Part shown: positions 1 through 8,538 of the stretch, piece by piece
How positions within the stretch are numbered: position 1 is the first letter of the stretch
How the letters are laid out: every line of letters begins with the position of its first letter
Origin: an uncultured Paludibacter sp.
GTDB lineage: Bacteria > Bacteroidota > Bacteroidia > Bacteroidales > Paludibacteraceae
Length of the DNA: 64,000 nt
Assembly (NCBI GenBank): GCA_937897985.1
Contig: CALCBD010000040.1
Coordinates: forward strand, 1 to 64,000
Reading direction: 5' to 3'
Position numbers and translations under genes: made by a program
Notes under the pieces: generated by a model
Told to the model about the DNA's origin: nothing
Databases searched by the model: none
The model's input: the letters and a program-made list of their open reading frames with translations, nothing else

Positions 1-179
<179 letters not shown>

Positions 180-303
180 TTAAAATTGACATAAAAAACC
201 AATGACCGGTCGATTCAGTATAAAAATCAACTGACAAAAATTCCGAATTTGGCAGAAAAAAACCTGCTGTCAAGCTATAATCAGGGAAGTAGAATTACAA
301 AAC

Positions 304-1320
304 TCAGGTATTTTTTTCTTCTTTTAAGTACAGATAGTCACATACATCTTTCACCGATTGAGCTATCGGTATAAACTGAATATCAATTGCTTCTTTAACT
401 TTACAATTTGAATAATAACTACGGTGGCTGACACTTCGGGCTAAACTTCTGTCGAATGGAGGAATGAAACCGAATACTTTACCGGAAATTTCAGCTAAAT
501 AACCAATACTCAAAAGCAGATTTTTATGAAGACCAATGAAAGGAGAAGTTTTTTTGAAACCTTTTGCAATCAGTGAAAGAATTTCCTTGTTGGAACAGTT
601 TTCGGCAACGAGAATAAATCTTTCACCCGAAATTTGCGATTGAGTGAGCAAAATCATTGCTTTGACCACATCCCTCACATCGACATATCCTGATCCGCCA
701 TAACTGAAAAACGGAAGTCCGCTCCTAACCTGAGCAAATATCCGCATGCTGCCTTTATTTGTTCCTGAAACTCCCAGAATTACACCAGGATTCACAATGA
801 CTACGTTTAATCCTTTTTTTGCAGCTTCCCAAACCACCTGCTCGGAAGAAAATTTACTTTGTGAATATGCCGTACGATGAGAATTGCGGTTAAAAGAGCT
901 ATTTTCGTCAATCAGTTCATATCGGGGAGCATTGCCACAGGCGGCTATGGAACTAACGAAACAAAATTTGGTCACACCTGCAGCAAGAGCAGCTTCAGTC
1001 ACGTTTCGGGTACCTGTGATATTGGTTTCGGTCATTGAATTTTCGTCATTCCCCAACGAAACAACTGCGGCGCAATGGTACACGACACTGACATTCTCCA
1101 TGGCAGCTGCAATGGATGCTGCGTCGAGCACATCGGCAATCCGCCATACAATTCTATCCATATACAACTGAGGATCATTGGTATAGAATCCGAAAACATA
1201 TTCCGGCAAACGGGGTTGAGAAGAGTTGCGACGAATAGCCACAACCTGCGATTCCTTCTGCAGCAAATGCCACAAAAGATGACTTCCCACTAATCCGGTT
1301 GCACCTGTTACAAGTATCAT
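304..1320 (-). CDS. NAD(P)-dependent epimerase/dehydratase (extended SDR family)
   Basis: A 338-residue protein of the extended short-chain dehydrogenase/reductase family. The N-terminus carries the Rossmann dinucleotide motif GATGLVG (residues 6-12). The catalytic Tyr-x-x-x-Lys is YSQSK (Tyr152, Lys156), with Ser123/124 in the usual upstream position. Length and layout resemble dihydroflavonol-4-reductase-like and NAD-dependent epimerase members common in Bacteroidota. The substrate cannot be told from the sequence; a nucleotide sugar or a small carbonyl compound are both possible. It is transcribed divergently from the LOG gene, and the 86-base shared gap carries a TATTTTTG-type box for each strand. 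It stands alone on this strand. Confidence 0.85.
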   Translation of the reverse strand: MILVTGATGLVGSHLLWHLLQKESQVVAIRRNSSQPRLPEYVFGFYTNDPQLYMDRIVWRIADVLDAASIAAAMENVSVVYHCAAVVSLGNDENSMTETNITGTRNVTEAALAAGVTKFCFVSSIAACGNAPRYELIDENSSFNRNSHRTAYSQSKFSSEQVVWEAAKKGLNVVIVNPGVILGVSGTNKGSMRIFAQVRSGLPFFSYGGSGYVDVRDVVKAMILLTQSQISGERFILVAENCSNKEILSLIAKGFKKTSPFIGLHKNLLLSIGYLAEISGKVFGFIPPFDRSLARSVSHRSYYSNCKVKEAIDIQFIPIAQSVKDVCDYLYLKEEKNT

Positions 1321-1340
1321 TCTTCGATTTTAAAAAATTA

Positions 1341-1374
1341 TTGGTCAAAAATACGGAAAGAAACTGTATTTTTG
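1341..1374 (+). promoter_or_regulatory. Bacteroidota-type promoter for the LOG-DUF4271-hemD operon
   Basis: The -7 box TATTTTTG (1367-1374) matches the TAnnTTTG consensus, with a TTGG (1341-1344) as a possible -33 element 22 bases upstream. The predicted start point falls about 30 bases before the ATG at 1407. Confidence 0.4.
1346..1353 (-). promoter_or_regulatory. -7 box for the divergent SDR gene
   Basis: On the minus strand this reads TATTTTTG, matching the TAnnTTTG -7 consensus, 26 bases before the SDR start. No good -33 element is visible. It lies only 13 bases from the opposing -7 box at 1367, so the two promoters would be back to back. Confidence 0.3.
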
Positions 1375-1406
1375 CATTTTCATTCAGTAAAATTCTTTTC
1401 TTTCTT

Positions 1407-1985
1407 ATGCAGACAGTTTGCGTATATTGTGCTTCGAGCACCCGGGTAAAACAAAGTTATTTCGAAACAGCCGACCGATTGGCTAAAATTTTAGCCGACC
1501 GGCAATTATCAATAGTTTATGGTGGTGGTTCCAACGGATTGATGGGTCAGCTGGCCGACAGCATGATTGAAGCCGGAGGACATATCACCGGCGTCATTCC
1601 GCGTTTTATGTGCGAAGTGGAATGGCAGCACACCAACTTATCGGAATTAATACTGGTTGAAACCATGCACGAACGAAAGGAAAAAATGGCTGCCATGGCC
1701 GATGCTATCGTTGCATTACCCGGAGGTTGCGGTACTATGGAAGAACTGCTTGAAGTAATAACCTGGAAAAGACTTGGAATTTTTACAAAGCCTGTCATCA
1801 TAGTAAATATCGAAGGATATTATGACGATTTGGTGGCAATGCTGAACAAGGCAGTCGACGAAAATTTTATGCGGGAAGAACACCGTGAAATGTGGAAAGT
1901 AGTTGAGAAAGCCGAAGATGTACTTCAGGCAATTGAAAATTCAAAAAAATGGGATGAGAATGCCCGTAACTTTGCAGCACTTTAA
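1407..1985 (+). CDS. LOG family protein (cytokinin riboside 5'-monophosphate phosphoribohydrolase type)
   Basis: A 192-residue protein with the hallmark PGGCGTMEE motif (residues 105-113) and the N-terminal nucleotide-binding stretch ending YGGGSNGLMG (38-47). LOG proteins cleave the N-glycosidic bond of nucleoside 5'-monophosphates, releasing a free base and ribose 5-phosphate. In bacteria without cytokinin biology they probably act in nucleotide housekeeping. The frame is open further upstream, but the ATG at 1407 is preferred: it gives the family N-terminus (MQTVCVYCAS) and lies downstream of the -7 box at 1367-1374. The next gene begins 6 bases after the stop, so the two are co-transcribed. 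Confidence 0.88.
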   Translation: MQTVCVYCASSTRVKQSYFETADRLAKILADRQLSIVYGGGSNGLMGQLADSMIEAGGHITGVIPRFMCEVEWQHTNLSELILVETMHERKEKMAAMADAIVALPGGCGTMEELLEVITWKRLGIFTKPVIIVNIEGYYDDLVAMLNKAVDENFMREEHREMWKVVEKAEDVLQAIENSKKWDENARNFAAL

Positions 1986-1991
1986 ATCAGT

Positions 1992-2801
1992 ATGATTCAA
2001 CAGGACACAACCCATCTGATTTCCGACAGTCTTTCGGCGATGCAAGCCGATTCGCTTGCCAAAATGGATTCACTTGCCCGTGTTGATTCGTTATTTAAGC
2101 TTGATTCTCTCAGATTAGCTTTGGCTAAGCCCACCGGTTTTCAGGGAACACTACATCCATCTTTACCCGTTTCCGAAAGCTGGGTATTCATGGTTTTGGC
2201 TTCTTTATTTATTTTGCTGATCATATCCATAGCCAACAATCCGGTTTGGATCAGAGAATCAATACGCACCTTTTTTCAGGTCAACGAAAGATCGAGTTAC
2301 AATCTCAAAAACAACAGTTCGCAGTTTCAAACCAAAATATTATTATTCATCTTCAATGCCGGGGTATTCTCGATGTATTGCTTATTGCTGTATTTTGAGC
2401 CGGGAACCGGATTTCATATCAGTAAATTAATTTTGTTTTATGCTGTTACGGTGGTTTTTCTGTTACTGAAAGAAGGAATCAGTCGCATGCTGGCATTTGT
2501 TTTTCTTGATAAAACATCGTTCAGATTAATGCATGAAAGTTATTTTAACATACTTTCCTATCTGGGAATCACCTTGTTCCCACTGTTGACCCTGCAGATT
2601 TATTTTCCTGATAATTTGAAAGTTTATGCTGCCACAGGAGAGTTGATTTTATGCATAATGACAGCTATATTAATCATAATTAAACTATTTCAAATTTTTT
2701 TCCATAAAAGTATATCATTTTTTTATATATTGTTGTATCTTTGCACCCTCGAAATTTTACCCTTAATAATTTTGTTTGAGGTGTATCGATTGTTAATATA
2801 A
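1992..2801 (+). CDS. DUF4271 domain membrane protein
   Basis: A 269-residue integral membrane protein, recognised as DUF4271 by its hydrophobic layout and its place immediately before hemD, an arrangement I know from other Bacteroidota. About six membrane segments are visible (around residues 65-82, 110-130, 145-165, 185-205, 213-232 and 243-263). Before the first one is a soluble 50-residue region with a repeated Asp-Ser-Leu motif (five copies between residues 11 and 40). Function is unknown. Linkage to hemD could mean a role near tetrapyrrole synthesis, but that is a guess. Confidence 0.75.
   Translation: MIQQDTTHLISDSLSAMQADSLAKMDSLARVDSLFKLDSLRLALAKPTGFQGTLHPSLPVSESWVFMVLASLFILLIISIANNPVWIRESIRTFFQVNERSSYNLKNNSSQFQTKILLFIFNAGVFSMYCLLLYFEPGTGFHISKLILFYAVTVVFLLLKEGISRMLAFVFLDKTSFRLMHESYFNILSYLGITLFPLLTLQIYFPDNLKVYAATGELILCIMTAILIIIKLFQIFFHKSISFFYILLYLCTLEILPLIILFEVYRLLI
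2736..2743 (+). promoter_or_regulatory. Possible internal promoter for hemD
   Basis: TATCTTTG matches the TAnnTTTG -7 consensus and lies within the 3' end of the DUF4271 gene, 86 bases before the hemD start. No clear -33 element is present. It could provide separate hemD expression. Confidence 0.3.
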
Positions 2802-2828
2802 AATGTTTAATTATTAAAGTATATCGCT

Positions 2829-3587
2829 TTGAAAATTAAGAAAATACTTGTTTCACAGCCTCAACCCACCAGTGAGAAATCGCCCTATTTTGATATCAGC
2901 GAAAAATACAATGTAAAGATTGATTTTCGTCCCTTTATTAAAGTTGAGCCCATATCACTGAAAGATTTTCGTGCACAACGGATATCTATTCTGGATCATA
3001 CAGCTATTATTTTCAATGCACGACATGGCATTGACCACTTCTTCCGTATTTGCGAGGAGATGAGAATCACCATTCCCGAAACGATGAAATACTTTTGTGT
3101 TTCGGAGACAGTGGCAGTGTATTTACAGCATTACATTCACTACCGCAAGCGAAAAGTGTTTTACGGATCGACCGGTAAAATGTCGGAGCTGGTTACTATC
3201 ATGAACAAACATCTGGACGAAAAATACCTGATTATCACTTCGGATGTTCAAAATGAGGAAACCATCTCAACGCTCGAAAAGTCGAAAATTAATTTCAACA
3301 AGGCAATCATGTACAAAACCGTGAGCAACGATTTCGGGCCTAATGAAGATTTTAATTACGACATGCTTTTATTTTTCAGCCCGGTGGGAATTAGCTCGTT
3401 ATTAAAAAACTTCCCTGATTTCGAACAGGGTGACATTCAGATTGGTTGCTTCGGACAAACCACTGCTCAGGCAGTTCGCGATGCCGGTTTACGTTTGGAT
3501 CTTGAAGCTCCCGTACCCGGAATACCATCAATGACCATGGCGCTGGAAAATTACATGAAGGAATATGTAAAGAAAAATAAAAAATAA
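2829..3587 (+). CDS. hemD: Uroporphyrinogen-III synthase
   Basis: A 252-residue protein of the HemD family, which closes hydroxymethylbilane with inversion of ring D to give uroporphyrinogen III for haem, sirohaem or cobamide synthesis in the cytosol. The N-terminus MKIKKILVSQPQP, the conserved early segment SPYFDISEKY and the second-half nucleotide-like fold (VSNDF, LFFSPVGI) fit the Bacteroidota form. The start is a TTG codon at 2829; it gives exactly the family N-terminus and no better ATG exists. It follows DUF4271 by 27 bases and is followed by a strong hairpin terminator at 3612. Confidence 0.85.
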   Translation: MKIKKILVSQPQPTSEKSPYFDISEKYNVKIDFRPFIKVEPISLKDFRAQRISILDHTAIIFNARHGIDHFFRICEEMRITIPETMKYFCVSETVAVYLQHYIHYRKRKVFYGSTGKMSELVTIMNKHLDEKYLIITSDVQNEETISTLEKSKINFNKAIMYKTVSNDFGPNEDFNYDMLLFFSPVGISSLLKNFPDFEQGDIQIGCFGQTTAQAVRDAGLRLDLEAPVPGIPSMTMALENYMKEYVKKNKK

Positions 3588-3611
3588 CTGAATTTACAGT
3601 TTTAAAAATAT

Positions 3612-3656
3612 AAGCCCGAAAGTATCAGTGTTTTTCTGTACTTTTGGGCTTGTTTT
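3612..3656 (+). terminator. Rho-independent terminator after hemD
   Basis: Arms 3612-3624 and 3639-3651 form a 13-base-pair stem with one G-T pair and a 14-base loop, followed by a T-rich tract. The right arm also contains TACTTTTG (3639-3646), which could serve as a -7 box for rnpA. Confidence 0.7.
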
Positions 3657-3695
3657 CTAAATATATTTCAAACTATTCTCCGGTACTGATCAGTC

Positions 3696-4103
3696 ATGAA
3701 CAATTCAGCAACATTCCCCAAAGCAGAACATTTGTGTGGCGAAATCCGCACCGGCAGGCTGTTTGCCGAAGGAAAAGCGTTTATTGTTTATCCGGTGAGG
3801 GTGGTTTATAAATTTACTGAACACAGCGACAACACCCCTGTCAAAGTACTGGTGGGTGTACCGAAAAAACGGTTTAAACGGGCAGTCAAACGTAACAGAC
3901 TAAAACGTCTGATGCGCGAAGCTTATCGTCTGAACAAAAATATTCTAACCAACAAGTGCCTGAGCAGCAACACTTACATTGACGTTGCTTTCAATTATGT
4001 ATCGGACGAAGAAACGGATTTTGCAACTATTCAGGAAAAGATAAAGATGGCACTTCAGAGAATTGCAGATAAAATTGATGCACCTATAAATCCGGATCGA
4101 TGA
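3696..4103 (+). CDS. rnpA: Ribonuclease P protein component
   Basis: A 135-residue basic protein with the RnpA signature [14 protein letters not shown] (about residues 67-80), the RNR motif that binds the RNase P RNA. The holoenzyme trims the 5' leader from pre-tRNA. The Lys/Arg-rich centre and length (usually 110-140 residues) fit. The stop overlaps the yidD start by 4 bases (ATGA), so translation is probably coupled. The rnpA-yidD pairing is widely conserved. Confidence 0.93.
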   Translation: MNNSATFPKAEHLCGEIRTGRLFAEGKAFIVYPVRVVYKFTEHSDNTPVKVLVGVPKKRFKRAVKRNRLKRLMREAYRLNKNILTNKCLSSNTYIDVAFNYVSDEETDFATIQEKIKMALQRIADKIDAPINPDR

Positions 4104-4327
4104 ATTTCAGGAAAATAATCAGACATACAGCGCTTATCCCTGTCTATTTTTACAGATACAGCATATCTCCGCTGATACCCTCACGTTGCAGATACACACC
4201 AACCTGCTCACAATATACGGTCGAAGCGGTTATGAAATACGGAATCATTAAAGGAGGCTGGTTATCCATCAAACGTATTGCAAGTTGTCATCCATGGGGT
4301 GGAAGCGGCTACGATCCTGTCCCCTGA
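4100..4327 (+). CDS. yidD: Membrane protein insertion efficiency factor YidD
   Basis: A 75-residue protein with the YidD hallmark of closely spaced cysteines and prolines ([11 protein letters not shown]) and the C-terminal [12 protein letters not shown]. It assists YidC-dependent insertion of inner-membrane proteins at the cytoplasmic face, anchored by an amphipathic N-terminal helix (residues 6-22 here). It overlaps rnpA by 4 bases. Length (70-85 residues) is normal for the family. Confidence 0.93.
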   Translation: MNFRKIIRHTALIPVYFYRYSISPLIPSRCRYTPTCSQYTVEAVMKYGIIKGGWLSIKRIASCHPWGGSGYDPVP

Positions 4328-4503
4328 ATAAACTCCGTATCCGATCACTTGTATTCAAAGTTTAAATTTGAGCGTCGTTTAAGAACAGAACAGACACATT
4401 TTGATCCTCCTTTACCATCTTAGCTTCGCCGGTAAAGTCACTTAACCAGCTAATCTTCCATCCGGAAAAGCTATATCCTCCTAATATTATCAGCATCTAT
4501 AGG

Positions 4504-4533
4504 TTGCGATAAATAATAAAAATTGTATCTTTG
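4504..4533 (+). promoter_or_regulatory. Bacteroidota-type promoter for lpxK
   Basis: TTG at 4504-4506 and TATCTTTG at 4526-4533 are separated by 19 bases, matching the -33/-7 consensus almost perfectly. The lpxK start codon lies 34 bases downstream. Confidence 0.75.
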
Positions 4534-4566
4534 TCATCCCCATTAAAAAAATAAGTTGTTTTAATT

Positions 4567-5655
4567 TTGAAATTAAGTTCAGGAAATATTATTCTCGTCC
4601 CTTTTTCGATTGTTTATGGTTGGGTGATGGCTATCAGAAATTTCTTTTTTGACACCGGCATTTTACCATCAAAACAATTCGGCATTTCCACCATTTGTGT
4701 GGGAAATCTTGCTGCAGGCGGCACCGGCAAAACACCTCATGTAGAATATTTACTTTCATTATTTAAAAAGGATTTTCGCACTGCTGTCCTGAGCAGAGGT
4801 TATATGCGAAAAACAAGTGGATTTATTTTAGCCGCGGAGAATACGAACAGCAGGTTGATCGGGGATGAACCATTTCAGATTTTCAGCAAGTTTCCGGATG
4901 TACAGGTAGCTGTCGACGAAAAAAGGGTAAACGGCATCAATAAGCTGTTGAAACTAATTCCCGGTTTAAATCTGATTATTCTGGATGATGCTTATCAGCA
5001 CAGATTCGTTCAGCCGGGACTTTCGATACTTCTGACCGACTATTCAAATTTATATATCAACGATTTGATTTTACCGGCAGGTACACTTCGCGAATCGCGA
5101 AAAGGCAGCAAGCGGGCTGATATCATCATGGTTACTAAATGCCCCGAAAAAATTTCGCCCATCGAAATGCGGTTAATTGAAGAACAACTAAAGCCTGAAT
5201 CGCACCAGAGCGTATTTTTTTCAACTTACGAATATTCGGATATTGAACCTGTTTTTGGCTCAGATGAAACATCAGCACTGAACCTTGAAAAAATAAAAGC
5301 TGAAAACGTTGAAATACTCCTTGTAACGGGAATTGCAAAGCCCGATTTGATAGCCGGTTTTCTGAAAAACTTTTCTCAACACATTGAAAGTTTGTTTTTT
5401 GCCGACCATCACAACTTTAGCACAAAAGACATAAAAACAGTAAAAACCAGGTTTGAACAAATGAAATCAGGAAATGGTATTGTTATCGTAACCGAAAAAG
5501 ATGCAGCACGCATCACATCGCAACCTGATGAATGGCAAGCTATTAAACACAAATTATACAAATTACCCGTAAAGGTTAAACTGTTAAACAACAAAGAAAA
5601 TATTTTTAAAACTAAGATTTACAACTATGTTACAGAAAATTCAAGAAACAGCTGA
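4567..5655 (+). CDS. lpxK: Tetraacyldisaccharide 4'-kinase
   Basis: A 362-residue LpxK, which phosphorylates the 4' position of the lipid A disaccharide at the inner membrane (lipid A pathway). The P-loop [11 protein letters not shown] sits at residues 46-56 after one N-terminal membrane-associated helix, as in characterised LpxK. The conserved DDAYQHR follows near residue 142. The start is TTG at 4567, directly after a strong promoter; no upstream alternative exists. The 3' end overlaps the start of the purine nucleoside phosphorylase gene by 29 bases, a pairing common in Bacteroidota. Confidence 0.92.
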   Translation: MKLSSGNIILVPFSIVYGWVMAIRNFFFDTGILPSKQFGISTICVGNLAAGGTGKTPHVEYLLSLFKKDFRTAVLSRGYMRKTSGFILAAENTNSRLIGDEPFQIFSKFPDVQVAVDEKRVNGINKLLKLIPGLNLIILDDAYQHRFVQPGLSILLTDYSNLYINDLILPAGTLRESRKGSKRADIIMVTKCPEKISPIEMRLIEEQLKPESHQSVFFSTYEYSDIEPVFGSDETSALNLEKIKAENVEILLVTGIAKPDLIAGFLKNFSQHIESLFFADHHNFSTKDIKTVKTRFEQMKSGNGIVIVTEKDAARITSQPDEWQAIKHKLYKLPVKVKLLNNKENIFKTKIYNYVTENSRNS

Positions 5656-6439
5656 CTTTATTAAGTCAAAAATATCAACCTACCCCAAATCGGGAATAAT
5701 ACTCGGTACCGGATTAGGAAATCTGGTGACACATATCACTGACAAAACGGAAATTCCATACGAAACAATTCCGAACTTTCCGGTTTCGACAGTCGAGGGA
5801 CACAGCGGAAAACTGATTTTCGGTCAACTTGGCGGAGTTGATGTGGTAGCTATGCAGGGACGCTTTCATTATTACGAAGGATATGATATGAAGGCAGTTA
5901 CATTTCCGGTGCGCGTTATGAAAGCTTTAGGAATTGAAAATTTGTTCGTTTCCAATGCATCCGGCGGTGTACACCCCGATTTCGAAATCGGCGATTTAAT
6001 GATTATCACCGACCACATCAATCTTTTCCCCGAACATCCGTTGCGTGGGAAAAATTTCAGCGAACTTGGACCCCGTTTTCCTGACATGAGCGATGCTTAT
6101 TCGAAAGAATTTATCGTTAAAGCAAAACAAATTGCTGCAGCTCATCATATAAAAGTTGTGGAAGGTGTATATGTTGGCACTACCGGACCTACATTTGAAA
6201 CACCTGCCGAATACAGATATTTCCGTACCATAGGTGGCGATGCAGTAGGTATGAGTACTGTGCCCGAAGTGATTGTAGCCAACCATGCCGGAATGAACGT
6301 GTTCGGTATGTCGATCATTACCGACCTGGGAGTACCGGGCAAAATTGTTGAGGTGACTCATCAGGAAGTTCAGGAAATCGGTAATCGCGTACAACCGTTG
6401 ATGACACTGATTATGACAGAATTGATTAAGCTGATTTAA
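5627..6439 (+). CDS. Purine nucleoside phosphorylase
   Basis: A 270-residue trimeric-type purine nucleoside phosphorylase (PNP/MTAP family). It splits inosine or guanosine with phosphate into base and ribose 1-phosphate in the cytosol. Visible motifs are the phosphate-binding GTGLG (residues 26-30), the loop [18 protein letters not shown], and the base-site region [10 protein letters not shown]. Length matches the family (about 270). It overlaps the end of lpxK and probably shares its transcript. No obvious terminator follows. Confidence 0.92.
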   Translation: MLQKIQETADFIKSKISTYPKSGIILGTGLGNLVTHITDKTEIPYETIPNFPVSTVEGHSGKLIFGQLGGVDVVAMQGRFHYYEGYDMKAVTFPVRVMKALGIENLFVSNASGGVHPDFEIGDLMIITDHINLFPEHPLRGKNFSELGPRFPDMSDAYSKEFIVKAKQIAAAHHIKVVEGVYVGTTGPTFETPAEYRYFRTIGGDAVGMSTVPEVIVANHAGMNVFGMSIITDLGVPGKIVEVTHQEVQEIGNRVQPLMTLIMTELIKLI

Positions 6440-6770
6440 ATTTAAACAACTAATTATTTACTCAAATTCTGCTAAGTTGACATTTAGTTCACAAACAACC
6501 ATCATCTATTATAATTATTTGATATAGTTGGTAGTTTGTGGTTGAAAGTTGGTAGTTCATTATTGTTATTTTCGCAATCATCTGTTATTCTTTGGTACTA
6601 TTATTTTAACTTCTCTTTAAATTACTTTGAATTTTATATTTCAAAACTTGGGTAAAGTTGACATCGGACTAAATAATTCATTGATTTTTGTAAAAAAAAT
6701 GGTTTAGTTTAAGTTTTAAAAAAATTCAATTGAGCAATTTTTTTCAGGTATATTTTCAAATTTTCAATAT
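6440..6770. other. Gene-free AT-rich spacer upstream of the rhuM pseudogene
   Basis: No reading frame, RNA gene or convincing promoter is visible. The stretch contains a direct repeat AAGTTGACAT at 6474-6483 and 6654-6663, and short repeats of GTTGGTAGTT near 6530-6555. The repeats could mark an old rearrangement linked to arrival of the rhuM gene, but nothing further supports this. Confidence 0.4.
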
Positions 6771-7779
6771 ATGCAAATAAAAAATATTCTGCTGTTTAAT
6801 CCCATCGGTAAAAATGCGAAAGTAAGTGTGTTTTTTAAGGATGGTACTTTTTGGTTAACTCAAAAAGCAATGGCAGAGCTGTTTGGAGTGAATGTTCCGG
6901 CAGTAAGCAAGCATTTGAAAAATATCTTTGAAACCGGAGAACTTGAAATGATTTCAACTGTTTCCATTTTAGAAACAGTTCAGAAAGAAGGTAAAAGGCA
7001 AGTTTCCAGATCGATGGAATTTTACCGTCTCGAAGCCATACTTGCCGTTGGTTATCGAGTAAACTCGACTCAGGCAACCGATTTCAGAAAATGGGCAACA
7101 CAAACCTTAAATGATTTTATAATTAAAGGTTTTGTAATGGATGACGAACGTTTAAAACAAGGCAAAAACTTCGGGCAGGATTATTTTGATGAATTGCTGG
7201 AACGTATCAGGGAGATACGTTCGAGTGAGCGGCGTTTTTATCAGAAAATAACCGATATCTATGCACTCAGCACAGACTACGACAAAAACAGTGAACAAAC
7301 CAGAGATTTTTTGCTGCTGTTCAAAACAAGTTACATTGGGCTATTACCGGTCAAACAGCTGCTGAAATAATTTATTCCGAAGCCGAAGCTACCAAATTGT
7401 ACATGGGATTGAAAACATGGAAATTTGCACCTGACGGGAAAATTTTGAAAAGCGATGTGACAATTGATAAAATTACTTATCACATCAGCATGTAACTGAA
7501 CTCAATCGAATAGTATCTGCCTATCTTGACATTGCCGAAAATAATGCTTAACGCGGCATTGCTTTTAATATGCAACAGTGGGTAAAATTTATAGATGGAT
7601 TTCTTGAATTATCCAACTACCCGATTTTAAAAGAAAAAGGCAAAATCAGTATGCTGGAAGCAAAGCTTAAAGCGGAAATGGAATTCGATAAGTTCAGGGT
7701 TATTCAGGATGATAACTACGAAAGCGATTTTGACAAGGAATTAAAATTAATAAAGGATAAATCGAGGGAACAATCTTAG
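6771..7779 (+). pseudogene. RhuM family protein, degraded (two frameshifts and a nonsense codon)
   Basis: The reading frame matches RhuM/virulence-associated proteins over the whole gene but is broken three times. The first 180 codons carry a DNA-binding-like N-terminus (WLTQKAMAELF, VSKHLKNIFE) and the core GYRVNSTQATDFRKWAT. The frame is lost in a run of six T (7307-7312); one extra T restores FFAAVQNKLHWAITGQTAAE. It is lost again in a run of four A (7469-7472); one extra A restores NYLSHQHVTELNRIVSAYLD. A TAA at 7549-7551 then replaces a sense codon, probably CAA. The remainder stays open to 7779. RhuM genes are often mobile cargo beside restriction systems; none is present here. The shifts could be sequencing errors, but the nonsense codon argues for true decay. 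Confidence 0.85.
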
Positions 7780-7859
7780 TTTACGTTACTGGTAAAAGTA
7801 TCGAATCCGGTATTTGTCAGCCTGGCACAAAACAAATACTTTACTTTAAACATTTAAAA

Positions 7860-7895
7860 AACACTGTAGTATAAGAGAACTGCAGTGTTTTTTTT
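7860..7895. terminator. Rho-independent terminator, probably usable on both strands
   Basis: Arms AACACTGTAG (7860-7869) and CTGCAGTGTT (7880-7889) pair over 10 bases with one G-T pair and a 10-base loop. An eight-T run follows on the plus strand, and an A-rich tract precedes the stem. Confidence 0.75.
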
Positions 7896-8054
7896 GAAAT
7901 CAGGAGTTGAAATAACCGCACATATAAGTACAAAACATTGAATTTTTTTACAATTTTCATTTTAAAGTCTTCCTTTTCTCATTTCCCGTACAGTATTTTT
8001 TGTTATAATTTTATTATTTTTGTGGCTGAATACAAGCAAGCTGAAAGTACAAGG

Positions 8055-8082
8055 TTTGCATATCTGTTTTTTTGTAACTTTG
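8055..8082 (+). promoter_or_regulatory. Promoter for the ACT-paaK-aminotransferase operon
   Basis: TAACTTTG (8075-8082) matches the -7 consensus. TTTG at 8055-8058 is a -33 candidate with a 16-base spacer, a little short. The ACT start codon follows 28 bases downstream. Confidence 0.45.
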
Positions 8083-8109
8083 AACTAATCCCCCAAAATA
8101 AACATTATT

Positions 8110-8538
8110 ATGACCATTCGTCAAATTTCAGTTTTTCTCGAAAATAAAACCGGGCATCTGAATACTATTCTGGCAATTCTTGCCGATAACGGCATTAATA
8201 TCAATGCACTGACGGTTGCCGACAGTAGCGATTACGGACTGTTGCGAATGCTGGTTTCCGACCCTGAAAAGGCAGCCGCACTGTTGCGAGCCGAAAATGT
8301 AACCGTCAGAATTCACGAAGTTATTTCACTCGAAATGGATGCCGCACCGGGTTCTATGTCTGCTATTCTCAATCTGTTTACCGAGGCCGGACTTTCTATC
8401 GAATATGTTTATGCTTTCAGTTTTGGCAGCAAATCGGTGTTGATTTTACGCACTAACGACAGAGAAAAAGCATTCGAAGTAATCCTGAAAAACAAACTGA
8501 AATCCATCCACGAATCCGATTTGAAAACAGCCTTATGA
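8110..8538 (+). CDS. Tandem ACT-domain protein
   Basis: A 142-residue protein made of two ACT domains (about residues 3-66 and 70-138), each with the beta-alpha-beta pattern. The first begins RQISVFLENKTGHLNTIL, typical of amino-acid-sensing ACT proteins, and GHL/GSM occupy the usual ligand-binding turns. ACT pairs bind amino acids and regulate enzymes. The stop overlaps the phenylacetate-CoA ligase start by 4 bases (ATGA), so coupling is likely. In anaerobes such ACT genes travel with phenylacetate-CoA ligase and indolepyruvate oxidoreductase genes, suggesting that this one senses an aromatic amino acid or its breakdown product. Confidence 0.82.
   Translation: MTIRQISVFLENKTGHLNTILAILADNGININALTVADSSDYGLLRMLVSDPEKAAALLRAENVTVRIHEVISLEMDAAPGSMSAILNLFTEAGLSIEYVYAFSFGSKSVLILRTNDREKAFEVILKNKLKSIHESDLKTAL

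Larger units (their letters stand above)
7780..8109. other. Gene-free spacer between the rhuM pseudogene and the ACT gene
   Basis: No supported gene. It holds the terminator at 7860-7895 and the promoter elements at 8055-8082. A 69-codon frame at 7938-8147 runs across the promoter into the ACT start and has low-complexity composition, so it is not taken as a gene. Confidence 0.5.

Noticed and set aside
4328..4566. Possible RNA gene or terminator after yidD
   Set aside because: Only a weak 7-base hairpin (CTTTACC/GGTAAAG, 4410-4437) without a T-run was visible, so no call was made apart from the lpxK promoter.
6771..7779. Programmed frameshifting in the RhuM gene
   Set aside because: Two independent shifts plus an in-frame nonsense codon fit decay better than recoding.
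7938..8147. 69-codon frame overlapping the start of the ACT gene
   Set aside because: Low-complexity Phe/Ser/Tyr-rich translation of a promoter region; overlaps the true start in another frame.
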